From JAWKXU01 sp964468045 (GTDB taxonomy: Bacteria > Pseudomonadota > Alphaproteobacteria > Sphingomonadales > Sphingomonadaceae): DNA of 64,000 bases. Each line of letters starts with the position of its first letter. The stretch's first letter is position 1. The translations under genes were made by a program, and so were the position numbers. Location of the stretch: the NCBI GenBank assembly GCA_964468045.1, contig CAYXTO010000009.1, positions 66,306 through 130,305 of the forward strand, in the 5' to 3' direction. Under the pieces are notes generated by a model, which saw nothing but the letters and a program-made list of their open reading frames with translations, made no database searches and had not been told where the DNA came from. Below, in pieces: positions 8,752 through 17,806 of this stretch.

Positions 8752-10680
8752 ATGCCGACCGGGCAAAGCCGAGAAAAGCCTGCCATGCTGGCATCGCCGC
8801 CGAAATATCTTGAAGGCTTCGCCTTCGGGGAACGGCTTCCGGTCCTTATGTTCAAGCTGGGAACGGCCGAACTGCCGGTCGAACGGCGCGATTTTCTGGT
8901 TCATCATTTCATCAGTGGGCTGACCGGGAAAAAAGGGGCCTCTCTCGCCCAATTCCAAGGGTCCGACGGCGATCTCGTCACATTCTTTCTTGGCCTGATC
9001 GATCATATCCAGTCGCTCGCCAGCATACCGCCGCTGTCCCGCGCCAAGGCGATCGCGCGCAGGGGAGATGTCGCGGAATGCATCGTCCCGACGCTTCTGC
9101 GCAGCCTTGCCCCGCTTAGCCTGATCATCGAGCTGCTGGTCCAATATCTCGTATTGCCCAAGGGCGATCCGAAGCGGCCCCAGCTGGTGAAGGTGGGCAG
9201 GCATGCGTTTCGCGAGTTGAGCGATGGCGGGTTGCGGCAGACCAATCCGGCGCGATTGCTGCAGGCCGCCCTGGACCTGGGTATTCCGTTTCTCGAGATC
9301 TCCAATACGCTGACCCAGTACGGAATCGGCAAGCGCTCGGTCCTGATGGACAGCACCTGTACCGACCGGACCTCCGCGATCGGCGCGGTTCTGGCGAAGA
9401 ACAAGCTTTCCGGCGGCAAAGTGCTGCGGCGCATGGGACTTCCCGTCGCGCCGGGCCGGGATGCCGCAAATGAGCAGGACGCATTGAAGATCGCCGGCGA
9501 GCTGGGCTATCCGGTGGTGGTCAAGCCGAGCGATAAGGATGGCGGGCTGGGCGTGGCGGCCGACCTGCGCACTCCGGAAGAAGTGAGCGCGGCCTATGTC
9601 GCCGCGCGCAAGATTTCGGCAAGCGTGCTGGTGGAGCGCTTCATACCGGGCCGCGACTATCGGCTGGTGGTGTTCCATGGACGCCTTGTCTGGGCGGTGG
9701 AGCGCGAGCCGGGCGGCGTCACCGGCGACGGGACTTCCACGATCGCAGAGCTGGTGGAGGCTGCCAATCGCGATCCCAACCGCGGCGATGGCCCGCTGCA
9801 GCCTATGAAGCTACTGGCGCTGGATGACGAGGCGCGGCACATGCTTTCCCGCGCCGGGCTGGATGAAACCTCCGTGCTTCCCGCGAACCGGTTCGTGCGG
9901 ATAAGACGCGCGGCCAATGTGGCGACTGGCGGGCGGCCGGTGGCGGTGTTCGACAAGGTTCATCCCGATAATGCAGCGCTGGCGATACAGGCGGCCGAAG
10001 CGTTCCGCCTCGATCTTGCGGGCATCGATCTGCTCCTGCCGGATATCGCGGTTTCCTGGCAGGAGAGCGGCGGCGCGATCTGCGAAGCAAACGCGCAGCC
10101 GCAGCTGGGCGGTGTCACCTCGGGCCATCTCTATCCGCAGATCCTGAAGGAGCTGGTCGGCGGAAGCGGCAGGGTTCCGGCGCTGGCGGTGATGGGAACC
10201 GCCGGGGCGGAACGCCTTTCCGCCAGCCTTGCCGGGAGCTTCTCGCGCGGCGGGACAGTCGGCAGGCACGGGCCTGATGGCGTGTGGCTGGGCGAAAACC
10301 GGATGCTCAAGGGCAGGGTGCCGATCCTCGAGGCGGGGCGGTTCCTCGCCAGCCAGCGCAGCCTGGATGCCATGGTGCTCGGCATCTGGGACGGGTCGGC
10401 GCTGCGCACCGGATTGCCGTTGCCCCGGATCGATATCCTCGCGCTCAGCGGCGAAGCGATCCCGCTGCCGCAAAGGATGGCAGGGAAATCGCATGCGGGC
10501 TTCATCGCCCAGATATTCGAGCTGATCGCGCCCAATTGCGAACGCATCGTGCTGACCGCCGTTCGCGAAAACTGCGCGCCCGAACTGCTCGAAGCGCTGG
10601 AAAGGGCCGGTTGCCGATATGACGTGGCGGACGAGGCCGCGCTGGCAAGCGCCTTCCTGCCGGAGCCGACCAGTTGCTGA
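8752..10680 (+). CDS. cyanophycin synthetase-like ATP-grasp protein with degenerate Mur-ligase tail
   Basis: 642 residues in three parts. Residues 1 to about 200 resemble the N-terminal domain of cyanophycin synthetase. About 205-475 is an ATP-grasp ligase domain that keeps the CphA-like TDRTSAIG entry, GYPVVVKPSDKDGG, the VERFIPGRDYRLVV strand, GGVTGDGTSTIAEL and a metal/ATP-binding CEANAQPQ segment. From about 478 the sequence still aligns with the start of a Mur-ligase domain (VMGTAGAERLSASL, then DGVWLGENRMLKG, then DAMVLGIWDGSALRTGL). The P-loop GTNGKTT is replaced by GTAGAER, and the domain stops after some 165 residues instead of about 400. It may still ligate an amino acid to a carboxyl end, as CphA2-type enzymes do with one active site. 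Start could be 8752 or ATG 8785. Confidence 0.8.
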   Translation: MPTGQSREKPAMLASPPKYLEGFAFGERLPVLMFKLGTAELPVERRDFLVHHFISGLTGKKGASLAQFQGSDGDLVTFFLGLIDHIQSLASIPPLSRAKAIARRGDVAECIVPTLLRSLAPLSLIIELLVQYLVLPKGDPKRPQLVKVGRHAFRELSDGGLRQTNPARLLQAALDLGIPFLEISNTLTQYGIGKRSVLMDSTCTDRTSAIGAVLAKNKLSGGKVLRRMGLPVAPGRDAANEQDALKIAGELGYPVVVKPSDKDGGLGVAADLRTPEEVSAAYVAARKISASVLVERFIPGRDYRLVVFHGRLVWAVEREPGGVTGDGTSTIAELVEAANRDPNRGDGPLQPMKLLALDDEARHMLSRAGLDETSVLPANRFVRIRRAANVATGGRPVAVFDKVHPDNAALAIQAAEAFRLDLAGIDLLLPDIAVSWQESGGAICEANAQPQLGGVTSGHLYPQILKELVGGSGRVPALAVMGTAGAERLSASLAGSFSRGGTVGRHGPDGVWLGENRMLKGRVPILEAGRFLASQRSLDAMVLGIWDGSALRTGLPLPRIDILALSGEAIPLPQRMAGKSHAGFIAQIFELIAPNCERIVLTAVRENCAPELLEALERAGCRYDVADEAALASAFLPEPTSC

Positions 10681-10718
10681 TCGCGCGATAGACAAGCCGG
10701 GTTGGGCCGGGCAGAAGG

Positions 10719-12725
10719 CTACGCGTCGATCAGATCCCGATCGAGGTCGGACGCGCGGTTCTGGATGAAATTGAACCGGTGCTCCGGATTGCGACCCATC
10801 AGCTGATCGACCAGTTCCTTCACCGCGGCGCGCTGCTCATACTCCGGCGGCAGGGTGATCCGGATCAGGCTGCGGGTTTCGGGATTCATCGTGGTTTCCC
10901 GCAATTGCTGCGGGTTCATTTCCCCCAGGCCCTTGAAGCGCGACACCTCGACCTTCCTGCCCTTGAATACCGTCTCTTCCAGCTCGGCGCGATGGGCGTC
11001 GTCCCTGGCGTAGCGGCTCTCCTTGCCGGCGGTCAGGCGATAGAGCGGGGGCTGGGCCAGGAAGAGATGGCCGCGCCGCACCAATTCCGGCATTTCCTGG
11101 AAGAAGAAGGTCATCAGCAGCGTCGCGATATGGGCGCCGTCGACATCGGCATCCGTCATGATGATGATGCGGTCGTAACGGAGATTTTCCGGTTCGCAAT
11201 CCTTCCTCGTGCCGCAGCCCAGAGCGAGGCCCAGATCGGCGATTTCCTGATTGGCGCGGATCTTGTCCGTCGTGGCGCTGGCGACGTTGAGGATCTTGCC
11301 CCGGATCGGCAGGATGGCCTGGATCTTGCGGTCTCGCGCCTGCTTGGCGCTGCCGCCGGCCGAATCCCCCTCGACGATGAACAATTCGGTGTCGCCGTCC
11401 CCTTCGCCCGAACAGTCGGTGAGCTTGCCCGGCAGGCGCAGTTTTTTGGCGTTGGTCGCGGTCTTGCGCTTGATCTCGCGCTCCTGCTTGCGGCGCAGGC
11501 GCTCGTCCATCCGCTCCATCACCGCGCCCAGCAGGGCCTTGCCGCGCTCCATGTTGTCGGAGAGGAAATGGTCGAAATGATCCCGGACGGCGTTCTCGAC
11601 CAGGCGCGCGGCTTCCGGCGAGGTCAGCCGGTCCTTGGTCTGGCTCTGGAACTGGGGATCGCGGACGAACACCGAAAGCATCACCTCGCTTCCCGTGACG
11701 ATGTCATCGGAGGAGATGTCCTTCGCCTTCTTCTGGCCGACCAGTTCCCCGAAGGCGCGGATGCCCTTGGTCAGGGCTGCGCGGAGACCCTGCTCATGCG
11801 TGCCGCCGTCAGGGGTGGGAATCGTATTGCAATACCAGCTGAACGAACCGTCCGACCACAGCGGCCAGGCTACGGCCCATTCCACCCGGCCCTGGGACGA
11901 TCCGGCCTCGTTGGCGGGGAATTCCTGCGAACCCGCGAAGAAATCGGCGGTGATGCATTCGCGCTCGCCCACCTGCTCCCTGAGATGATCGGACAGCCCT
12001 CCCGGAAACTGGAAGACAGCCTCGGCGGGAACATCGTCGGACGTGAGCGACGCCGCGCATTTCCAGCGGATTTCCACCCCGGCGAAGAGATAGGCCTTGG
12101 ATCGGACCAGCCTGAACAATCGTCCTGGCTTGAAGCGCTGGCTTCCGAATATCTCGGGATCGGGCGTGAAGCTGACGGTGGTGCCCCGCCGGTTGGGCGT
12201 CGCGCCGAGCTTCTGAAGCGGGCCGAGCACCTGTCCCTTGGCGAATTCCTGGGCATAGAGCTCCCGGTTCCGGGCGACCTCCACCCGGGTATGCTCGGAA
12301 AGCGCATTGACCACGCTGACCCCGACGCCGTGCAGGCCGCCGCTGGTGGCATAAGCCTTGCCGGAAAACTTGCCGCCCGAATGGAGCGTCGTGAGAATCA
12401 CCTCGAGCGACGATTTGCCCGGGAATTTCGGATGTTCGTCGACCGGGATGCCGCGCCCGTTATCCGAGATGGTGAGCCGGCCGGCGGTGCCTTCCCGGCC
12501 CTCCTCCAGCAGGACCTCGATCCGCGAGGCATGGCCCGCCACGGCTTCGTCCATGGCGTTATCGAGCACTTCGGCCGCGAGGTGATGGAGGGCGCGCTCA
12601 TCCGTGCCGCCGATGTACATGCCGGGCCGATGACGAACCGGCTCCAGCCCTTCCAGCACCTCGATCGCGGAGCTGTCGTAATCGCCGCCGCCCTGGGGCA
12701 GCTTGTCAAAAAGATCATCGGCCAT
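10719..12725 (-). CDS. parE: DNA topoisomerase IV subunit B
   Basis: ATPase subunit of topoisomerase IV, which with ParC decatenates daughter chromosomes. The protein is 668 residues. The GHKL ATPase shows EVLDNAMDEA, DNGRGIPVD and GGLHGVGVSVVNALS. The TOPRIM domain begins with FIVEGDSAGGSAKQARDR, followed by the acidic MTDADVDGAHI pair. The C-terminal RFKGLGEMNPQQL is typical of the family. The RHRPGMYIGGTDERALHHL N-terminal block favours ParE over GyrB. The gene stands alone between convergent and codirectional neighbours. Confidence 0.96.
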   Translation of the reverse strand: MADDLFDKLPQGGGDYDSSAIEVLEGLEPVRHRPGMYIGGTDERALHHLAAEVLDNAMDEAVAGHASRIEVLLEEGREGTAGRLTISDNGRGIPVDEHPKFPGKSSLEVILTTLHSGGKFSGKAYATSGGLHGVGVSVVNALSEHTRVEVARNRELYAQEFAKGQVLGPLQKLGATPNRRGTTVSFTPDPEIFGSQRFKPGRLFRLVRSKAYLFAGVEIRWKCAASLTSDDVPAEAVFQFPGGLSDHLREQVGERECITADFFAGSQEFPANEAGSSQGRVEWAVAWPLWSDGSFSWYCNTIPTPDGGTHEQGLRAALTKGIRAFGELVGQKKAKDISSDDIVTGSEVMLSVFVRDPQFQSQTKDRLTSPEAARLVENAVRDHFDHFLSDNMERGKALLGAVMERMDERLRRKQEREIKRKTATNAKKLRLPGKLTDCSGEGDGDTELFIVEGDSAGGSAKQARDRKIQAILPIRGKILNVASATTDKIRANQEIADLGLALGCGTRKDCEPENLRYDRIIIMTDADVDGAHIATLLMTFFFQEMPELVRRGHLFLAQPPLYRLTAGKESRYARDDAHRAELEETVFKGRKVEVSRFKGLGEMNPQQLRETTMNPETRSLIRITLPPEYEQRAAVKELVDQLMGRNPEHRFNFIQNRASDLDRDLIDA

Positions 12726-12781
12726 GAGCGCGCCATAACCCGCGGATTCACGGCCTTACAAGCGGCGGCTTGAGGTTATCG

Positions 12782-13930
12782 TCAATCCTGGAAACGCGTT
12801 GGCGCCTGGGAGACCACGCTGACGGTGTTATTCCCGACTTCGCGCACTTCCATGGCGCGCTCAACCACCCCGTTGGAGGAAAAGCGCAGCGGACCATCGA
12901 GACCGAGGAAGCCTCCGCTGTCGATCAGCCTCGCGGTCGGGAAATTCCCGCCGGGCTTCCACTCCCGCGCGACGCGCAGGGTGAGCAGAACCGCATCATA
13001 ACCCAGCGTGGCGATGCGGTGCGGCTGCGCGCCGAAGCGAGACTTGTAGCTATCGACGAACTGCTTGAAGCGAGCATCCGAAACGGCCGAGAACCAGGAT
13101 CCGCGCAGTGCAGGCGTCGTCGCAATGGTGGCTTCCCCGCTCCACAGCTCGGTGCCGAGGAATTTGGGCTTTTGCGTCGCCTTGGCGAACTGCGCTGCAG
13201 CCAGGCCGGAGAGACGCGCGCCATCGGCGATCAGGATCGAATCGATCCCTCCCTTTTCCTGAAGGCGATGCGCCGCCGCCGAAATCGACGTGTTGCCACG
13301 ATCATATTTCTCTATGCCCACCAGGGTGCCGCCTGCGTCCTTCACCGCATCGGTCAGGGCCGACTGGGCACGATCGCCATATTCCCCGTTCGGAATGATG
13401 GCGCCAAAGCGGTTGAAGCCCTTTCCCTTAGCGTAGGACACTGTCCGCTTGATCGACTGGCCGGGAATATGACCCATCACGAAGACATCGCGCGATGCCG
13501 TGGTGATGTCGTTCGAAAAACTGATCAGCGGCACCTGGCGCTGCCGGGTGATCTTGACGATCGCCCCGGTGTCGTCGCCCATCAGGGGGCCGAGCACCAG
13601 CTTGTTTCCATCGGCCATCGCGCGCGAGGCGGCGGCTGCGGCGCCGGCGGCGGTATCATAGGTGGTGATCCGCAGGTTGCTCGCATTGGTATCGAGCAAG
13701 GCCATGGTGGTGGCATTGGCGATCGATTGCCCCACCGCCGCATTCTTCCCCGAAAGCGGCACGAGCAGCGCAACGCGGTGCCTTCCTTCGTCGGCGGGCA
13801 GGCTGTCTTCGGGCGGCGGGGGGGCGGGTGTGCTGGGACCAGTCGATTTCGGAACAACCTGGCAAGCGGCGAGAAGTGCCGTCAACGCGATTGCCATCAG
13901 CTTGCGCCGATTGATTGGTTTGCCCATCAT
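12782..13930 (-). CDS. penicillin-binding protein activator (LpoA-like lipoprotein)
   Basis: Predicted outer-membrane lipoprotein of 382 residues with a type I periplasmic-binding-protein fold. The signal peptide ends in the lipobox LLAAC, giving a lipidated Cys23. A proline-rich linker follows, then the ligand-binding fold (RHRVALLVPLSG, VLGPLMGDD, PLISFSNDI, RFGAIIPNGEYGDRAQSAL). LpoA of enterobacteria uses this fold to activate the class A synthase PBP1a. Here the family resemblance is to ABC-type substrate-binding proteins annotated as PBP activators in alphaproteobacteria; direct PBP contact is inferred. It diverges from rsmI, with 39 bp between starts. Confidence 0.85.
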   Translation of the reverse strand: MMGKPINRRKLMAIALTALLAACQVVPKSTGPSTPAPPPPEDSLPADEGRHRVALLVPLSGKNAAVGQSIANATTMALLDTNASNLRITTYDTAAGAAAAASRAMADGNKLVLGPLMGDDTGAIVKITRQRQVPLISFSNDITTASRDVFVMGHIPGQSIKRTVSYAKGKGFNRFGAIIPNGEYGDRAQSALTDAVKDAGGTLVGIEKYDRGNTSISAAAHRLQEKGGIDSILIADGARLSGLAAAQFAKATQKPKFLGTELWSGEATIATTPALRGSWFSAVSDARFKQFVDSYKSRFGAQPHRIATLGYDAVLLTLRVAREWKPGGNFPTARLIDSGGFLGLDGPLRFSSNGVVERAMEVREVGNNTVSVVSQAPTRFQD

Positions 13931-13969
13931 GCTTGCCGCTCCCTGCGTCTCTGGTCCAAGAGGGTTTTC

Positions 13970-14806
13970 GTGAATGAGGATCCTTTAGACCCCGGGCTCT
14001 ATATAGTGGCAACCCCGATTGGCAATCTCGGGGATATCACCAAACGGGCCGCCGATATTTTGGCACGGTGCGACGCTGTGGCTTGCGAGGATTCGCGCGT
14101 CACCGCGAAGCTTCTGAACCATCTCGGCATTCGCAAGCCATTATGGCGCTATGACGACCATAGCAGCGACCACCAGCGCGAGTATCTCGTTTCCGCCATG
14201 CGCGACAAGGCGGTTGCGCTGGTCAGCGATGCCGGCACGCCGCTGATTTCGGATCCGGGCTATCGCCTGGTCAGGGCGGCGCAGGAACAGGGAATCCCCG
14301 TGACCAGCCTGCCGGGTCCGAGCGCGGCGATCGTCGCACTGACGCTCTCGGGCCTGCCGAGCGACCGCTTCCTGTTCTCCGGGTTCCTTCCGGCCAGGGA
14401 CAAGGCAAGGGACGATGTTCTCGCCGAGCTGGCGCGGATTCCCGCCACGCTGGTGTTCTATGAAAGCGCGCAGCGCCTGGGCAAGGCGCTGGAAGCGATC
14501 GCCGCACGCCTTCCGGGCCGCGAAGTGGCGGTGGCGCGCGAGCTCACCAAGACGTTCGAGGAATGCAGACGGGGCACGGCAACGGCGCTTGCCGCGCATT
14601 ATGTGGATCATCCTCCCAAGGGTGAGATCGTGCTGCTCGTCGGTCCGCCTTCCGAAAACAGCGAAGCTGAAATCGACGTGGACACGTTGCTGCTGGCCGC
14701 CATGGAGCAGGAGAAGCCCTCCCAGGCGGCGGCCCAGGTCGCCAAGGCGACCGGGATGGATCGCAAGACGCTTTATGCGCGGGCGCTGGAACTGAGAAAA
14801 TCGTGA
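13970..14806 (+). CDS. rsmI: 16S rRNA 2'-O-ribose C1402 methyltransferase
   Basis: Methylates the ribose of 16S rRNA C1402 in the decoding centre using SAM. The protein is 278 residues from a GTG start at 13970; the frame stays open upstream but homology begins at DPGLYIVATPIGNLGD. Tetrapyrrole-methylase features are present: ACEDSRVTAKLL, LVSDAGTPLISDPGY, PGPSAAIVALTLSGL and FYESAQRL. Its stop overlaps the GTG start of the yraN gene (GTGA). The rsmI-yraN-gshB order next to a divergent LpoA-like gene is common in proteobacteria. Confidence 0.95.
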   Translation: MNEDPLDPGLYIVATPIGNLGDITKRAADILARCDAVACEDSRVTAKLLNHLGIRKPLWRYDDHSSDHQREYLVSAMRDKAVALVSDAGTPLISDPGYRLVRAAQEQGIPVTSLPGPSAAIVALTLSGLPSDRFLFSGFLPARDKARDDVLAELARIPATLVFYESAQRLGKALEAIAARLPGREVAVARELTKTFEECRRGTATALAAHYVDHPPKGEIVLLVGPPSENSEAEIDVDTLLLAAMEQEKPSQAAAQVAKATGMDRKTLYARALELRKS

Positions 14807-15153
14807 GCCGGAAAGCGGCCGAGCAGCGCGGCCGGCGAGCCGAGGCATGGGCCGCGTTCTATCTGCGGCTGTTGGGCTGGCGAATCCTGGCCCGCCGCCT
14901 GAAAACCCCGCGCGGCGAGATCGACCTGATCGCCCGACGCGGCCGGACCATTGCCTTTGTCGAGGTGAAATGGCGCAAGGGGCCGCACGATCTCGATCTT
15001 GCGATAGACGGCTATCGCCTGCGCAGGGTCGCGGAGGCGGCCCAGGCGGTGGCCCATCGCTTTCTTCGCGGCGCCGATAATGTGCGGATCGATGTGCTGC
15101 TGCTTGCACCCTGGCGCTTGCCACGCCACATCACCCACGCTTGGCAGCCATAG
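14803..15153 (+). CDS. yraN: YraN family protein (UPF0102)
   Basis: A 116-residue protein with the compact endonuclease-like fold of UPF0102. The PD-(D/E)XK-type core is visible as TPRGEIDLIARRGRTIAFVEVKWR, giving Glu-Ile-Asp and Glu-Val-Lys in the expected positions. An RGRRAE motif near the N-terminus is typical. Biochemical role is not established; Holliday-junction or repair-related functions have been suggested for relatives. GTG start overlaps the rsmI stop by four bases, so translation is probably coupled. Confidence 0.9.
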   Translation: MSRKAAEQRGRRAEAWAAFYLRLLGWRILARRLKTPRGEIDLIARRGRTIAFVEVKWRKGPHDLDLAIDGYRLRRVAEAAQAVAHRFLRGADNVRIDVLLLAPWRLPRHITHAWQP

Positions 15154-15164
15154 TCATGCGCAAT

Positions 15165-15255
15165 CCGTTCGTGCTGAGCTTGTCGAAGCACGGTTTTTCT
15201 TCAATCAATGTGCTGAAAAGATAGTGCAGCCCTTCGACAGGCCCAAGGCGAACGG
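15165..15255. repeat. palindromic interspersed repeat of sphingomonad type
   Basis: Two imperfect inverted arms lie at about 15165-15191 and 15231-15255. Each reads as CCGTTCG, a short variable part, then TGTCGAAG when oriented inward. The loop is about 40 bases. Arms with the core CTTGTCGAAG next to GTTCGTGCTGAG recur widely in sphingomonad genomes. The right arm ends at the gshB ribosome-binding site (GGAG at 15254-15257), so the repeat may fold over or supply the gshB translation signal. Confidence 0.65.
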
Positions 15256-15265
15256 AGATAGGTAG

Positions 15266-16222
15266 ATGCCGCTACGTGTCGCGGTCCAGATGGATCCGCT
15301 GGAAAATATCCGGATAGCAGGGGATTCGACCTTCGCGCTGATGCTGGCGGCGCAGGGTCGCGGGCACGAGCTGCTCCATTACGATGTGGGAAGCCTGACG
15401 CTGGATGAGAACGACCGCCTGCTCGCGCGGGCGCATCCCGTGCGGGTCCAGCGTGTCGAAGGCGATCATTTCAGCAAGGGCGAGGCCCGGCGGATCGATC
15501 TCGGGCGCGACGTGGACGTGGTGCTGATGCGTCAGGACCCGCCCTTCGATACCGGCTATATCACCGCCACCCATCTGCTGGAGCGGATCGAGCGCGAGAC
15601 GCTGGTAGTCAACAACCCGGTCAGCGTGCGCAATGCTCCGGAGAAGGTCTTCGTTCTAGACTACCGGCAATTCATGCCGCCCACGCTGGTCACGCGCAGC
15701 ACGGAAGATGTGCGTGAGTTCATGGCCCGGCACGGCTCGGTGGTCGTGAAGCCGATCCATGGCAATGGCGGCAAGGCGATCTTTCGCGTGCCGGAGAATG
15801 GAGAGAATCTCGCGGCGCTGTTCGAAGTGTTCAACCAGACCTGGCCGGAACCGCACATGATCCAGCCTTTCCTCCCGGAAGTGGCCGAAGGGGACAAGCG
15901 CATCGTCCTGGTCGACGGCGAGTTGGCGGGAGCGATCAACCGCAAGCCGGGCGCGGGAGAGTTCCGCTCGAACCTTGCCGTGGGCGGTTCCGCCGAGGCA
16001 ACGGCGCTGACCCCGCGCGAAGAGGAAATCTGTGCCGCGCTCGGCCCCGAACTGAAGCGGCTCGGCCTGATCTTCGTCGGGATCGACGTGATCGGCGGCA
16101 AATGGCTGACCGAGATCAACGTCACCTCGCCGACCGGGATCGTCGCGATCGACCGCTTCAACGGCACCGATACGGCGGGCCGTATCTGGGACGCGATCGA
16201 ACAAAGACTTTCGGCACGCTGA
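15266..16222 (+). CDS. gshB: glutathione synthetase
   Basis: ATP-dependent joining of gamma-glutamylcysteine and glycine to give glutathione. At 318 residues it matches the prokaryotic GshB family. Visible are the N-terminal VQMDPLENI block, MRQDPPFDTGYITATHLLE, the ATP-grasp segment VVVKPIHGNGGKAIFRV, and the C-terminal GIDVIGGKWLTEINVTSPTG metal- and ligand-binding region. The ATG at 15266 has an SD (GGAG) eight bases upstream, at the edge of an inverted repeat. DedA follows 15 bp downstream. Confidence 0.96.
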   Translation: MPLRVAVQMDPLENIRIAGDSTFALMLAAQGRGHELLHYDVGSLTLDENDRLLARAHPVRVQRVEGDHFSKGEARRIDLGRDVDVVLMRQDPPFDTGYITATHLLERIERETLVVNNPVSVRNAPEKVFVLDYRQFMPPTLVTRSTEDVREFMARHGSVVVKPIHGNGGKAIFRVPENGENLAALFEVFNQTWPEPHMIQPFLPEVAEGDKRIVLVDGELAGAINRKPGAGEFRSNLAVGGSAEATALTPREEEICAALGPELKRLGLIFVGIDVIGGKWLTEINVTSPTGIVAIDRFNGTDTAGRIWDAIEQRLSAR

Positions 16223-16237
16223 AGCATTATCCGTTCA

Positions 16238-16849
16238 ATGCAGGACTTCATCATCGAAGCGATCGAGCAGGGCGGCTATGTCGGCATCGCGCTGCTGATG
16301 GCGATCGAGAACATCTTCCCGCCGATCCCTTCCGAAGTCATCATGGGCATCGGCGGCATCAGCGTGGCGCGCGGAAACATGGAGTTCTGGCCGCTGCTGC
16401 TGGCCGGGACGATCGGCTCCACGATCGGCAATTATGCCTGGTATCTGGCAGGCGATCGCTGGGGTGCGCGCCGGCTTGCCCCGTTCGTCCGGCGGTGGGG
16501 TCGCTGGCTCACGGTGGAATGGGAAGATGTCCAGAAGGCGCGCCATTTCTTCAAGCGGCATGGCCCATGGGTCGTATTCTTCCTGCGCTTCTCCCCATTC
16601 CTGCGGACCATGATTTCCCTGCCCGCCGGGCTGGCGCAAATGGGGCATTGGCGCTTCCTGATCTTCACCTTCGCAGGCTCGGCGATCTGGAACACGATGC
16701 TGATCCAGGGTGGCCGCCTGCTTGCCTATTATCTCGACGAAACCAAGCAGTGGATGGGTTGGCTGATCCTGGCGCTGATCGTGATCGCGATCATTGCCTA
16801 TATTCGCCGCGTGATGACCTGGAAGCCCCGCGCCGAACGCGAGCGCTAG
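16238..16849 (+). CDS. DedA family membrane protein
   Basis: Polytopic inner-membrane protein of 203 residues of the DedA/VTT family, which includes undecaprenyl-phosphate and phospholipid flippases. Conserved parts include the ENIFPPIPSEV re-entrant segment with its acidic residues, GSTIGNYAWYLAGDRWG, and the FFLRFSPFLRTMISLPAGLAQM helix with the key arginines. A final long helix precedes a basic tail. Co-transcription with gshB is likely from the 15-bp gap. Substrate is inferred from the family only. Confidence 0.9.
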   Translation: MQDFIIEAIEQGGYVGIALLMAIENIFPPIPSEVIMGIGGISVARGNMEFWPLLLAGTIGSTIGNYAWYLAGDRWGARRLAPFVRRWGRWLTVEWEDVQKARHFFKRHGPWVVFFLRFSPFLRTMISLPAGLAQMGHWRFLIFTFAGSAIWNTMLIQGGRLLAYYLDETKQWMGWLILALIVIAIIAYIRRVMTWKPRAERER

Positions 16850-16864
16850 ATTTGCTTGTTTTCC

Positions 16865-16908
16865 GTGATTTCCGAGTCAGCAAGTGATTCCACTTGCTTC
16901 GAAATCAC
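16865..16908. terminator. two-tier hairpin between convergent genes
   Basis: An outer stem GTGATTTC/GAAATCAC (16865-16872 and 16901-16908) encloses an inner stem GCAAGTG/CACTTGC (16880-16886 and 16891-16897) with a four-base loop. It lies exactly between the ends of the convergent DedA and recombinase genes, where a bidirectional terminator is expected. No clean U-tract is present. Confidence 0.45.
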
Positions 16909-16909
16909 T

Positions 16910-17806
16910 CTAGCCGCGTTCCCGGGGATGCGCACTGCGATAGGTTTCGAGAATCCGCGCCGCGTCGACTTTCGTATAGATCTGGGTCGAATCGAGGCTG
17001 GCGTGACCGAGCAGTTCCTGCAGGCTGCGCAGGTCTGCTCCCGCGCCGAGCAGATGCGTGGCGAAGCTGTGACGCAGCGCATGAGGAGTGGCGGTGGCGG
17101 GCAAGCCCAGCACAAGCCGAGCCCGGGCGACGGCCTTCTGGACCATCCCCTGCGACAGCGGGCCGCCCTTTGCGCCACGGAACAGCGGCAGGTCCGGCTG
17201 CGCCGGCCAGGGGCACTGCGCCGCATAGGCCGCCACCCCCTCCCGCACAATGGGAAGGATGGGGACGATACGCTGTTTTCCGCCCTTACCGGTGACTGCC
17301 AGCGTCTCGCCCAGCGGAATATCCTTTCCGGTCAGCGACAGCGCTTCGGCGATGCGTAGCCCCGCGCCATAGAGCAGCAGCAGAACGGCCCGGTCGCGCG
17401 CGCCGATCCAGCGTTCCTCCGCAGACTCGGCCACCATCTCCGCCAGATTGACCGCATCGTCCGGCGTGATCGGGCGGGGCAGCCCCTTCTTCAGCCGGGG
17501 GCCGCGCAGGCGGACCGGCTCGGATTCCACCATTCCCGCCTTTTCGCGAGCAAAAGCAAGGAAACCCTTGAGAGCGGAAAGTTCGCGAGCGGCGGACGCA
17601 TTGCCGATGCCCTCCATCCGCCGCGCGGCCAGCTGGCGGCGCAGCGCCTGCACGTCGAGCCGCGCCAGAGCCGCCCAGTCGCTTTCCGGCAGATTGTCGA
17701 GAAGCCGGGCCGCGCAGGCGACATAGGCGCGCACGGTATGCGGCGAGCGCCTGCGATTGCGTGCGAGATGCGCCCCCCATTCTTCCAGAAGATCGGCGTT
17801 GCTCAC
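16910..17806 (-). CDS. xerC: tyrosine recombinase XerC
   Basis: Site-specific tyrosine recombinase of 298 residues, the length of XerC/XerD, which resolve chromosome dimers at dif. The SAM-like N-terminal core-binding domain is followed by the catalytic domain with the full residue set: Arg151 (GLRIAEAL), Lys174 (TGKGGKQR), His242 and Arg245 (HALRHSFATHLL), His268 (LLGHASL) and Tyr277 (QIYTKV). The GTG start at 17806 overlaps the hemW stop by three bases (GTGA). XerC is favoured over XerD by context, but sequence alone does not decide. Confidence 0.88.
   Translation of the reverse strand: MSNADLLEEWGAHLARNRRRSPHTVRAYVACAARLLDNLPESDWAALARLDVQALRRQLAARRMEGIGNASAARELSALKGFLAFAREKAGMVESEPVRLRGPRLKKGLPRPITPDDAVNLAEMVAESAEERWIGARDRAVLLLLYGAGLRIAEALSLTGKDIPLGETLAVTGKGGKQRIVPILPIVREGVAAYAAQCPWPAQPDLPLFRGAKGGPLSQGMVQKAVARARLVLGLPATATPHALRHSFATHLLGAGADLRSLQELLGHASLDSTQIYTKVDAARILETYRSAHPRERG

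Noticed and set aside
10779..12773. 664-codon open frame antisense to parE
   Set aside because: Shadow of parE, which has all topoisomerase motifs on the other strand.
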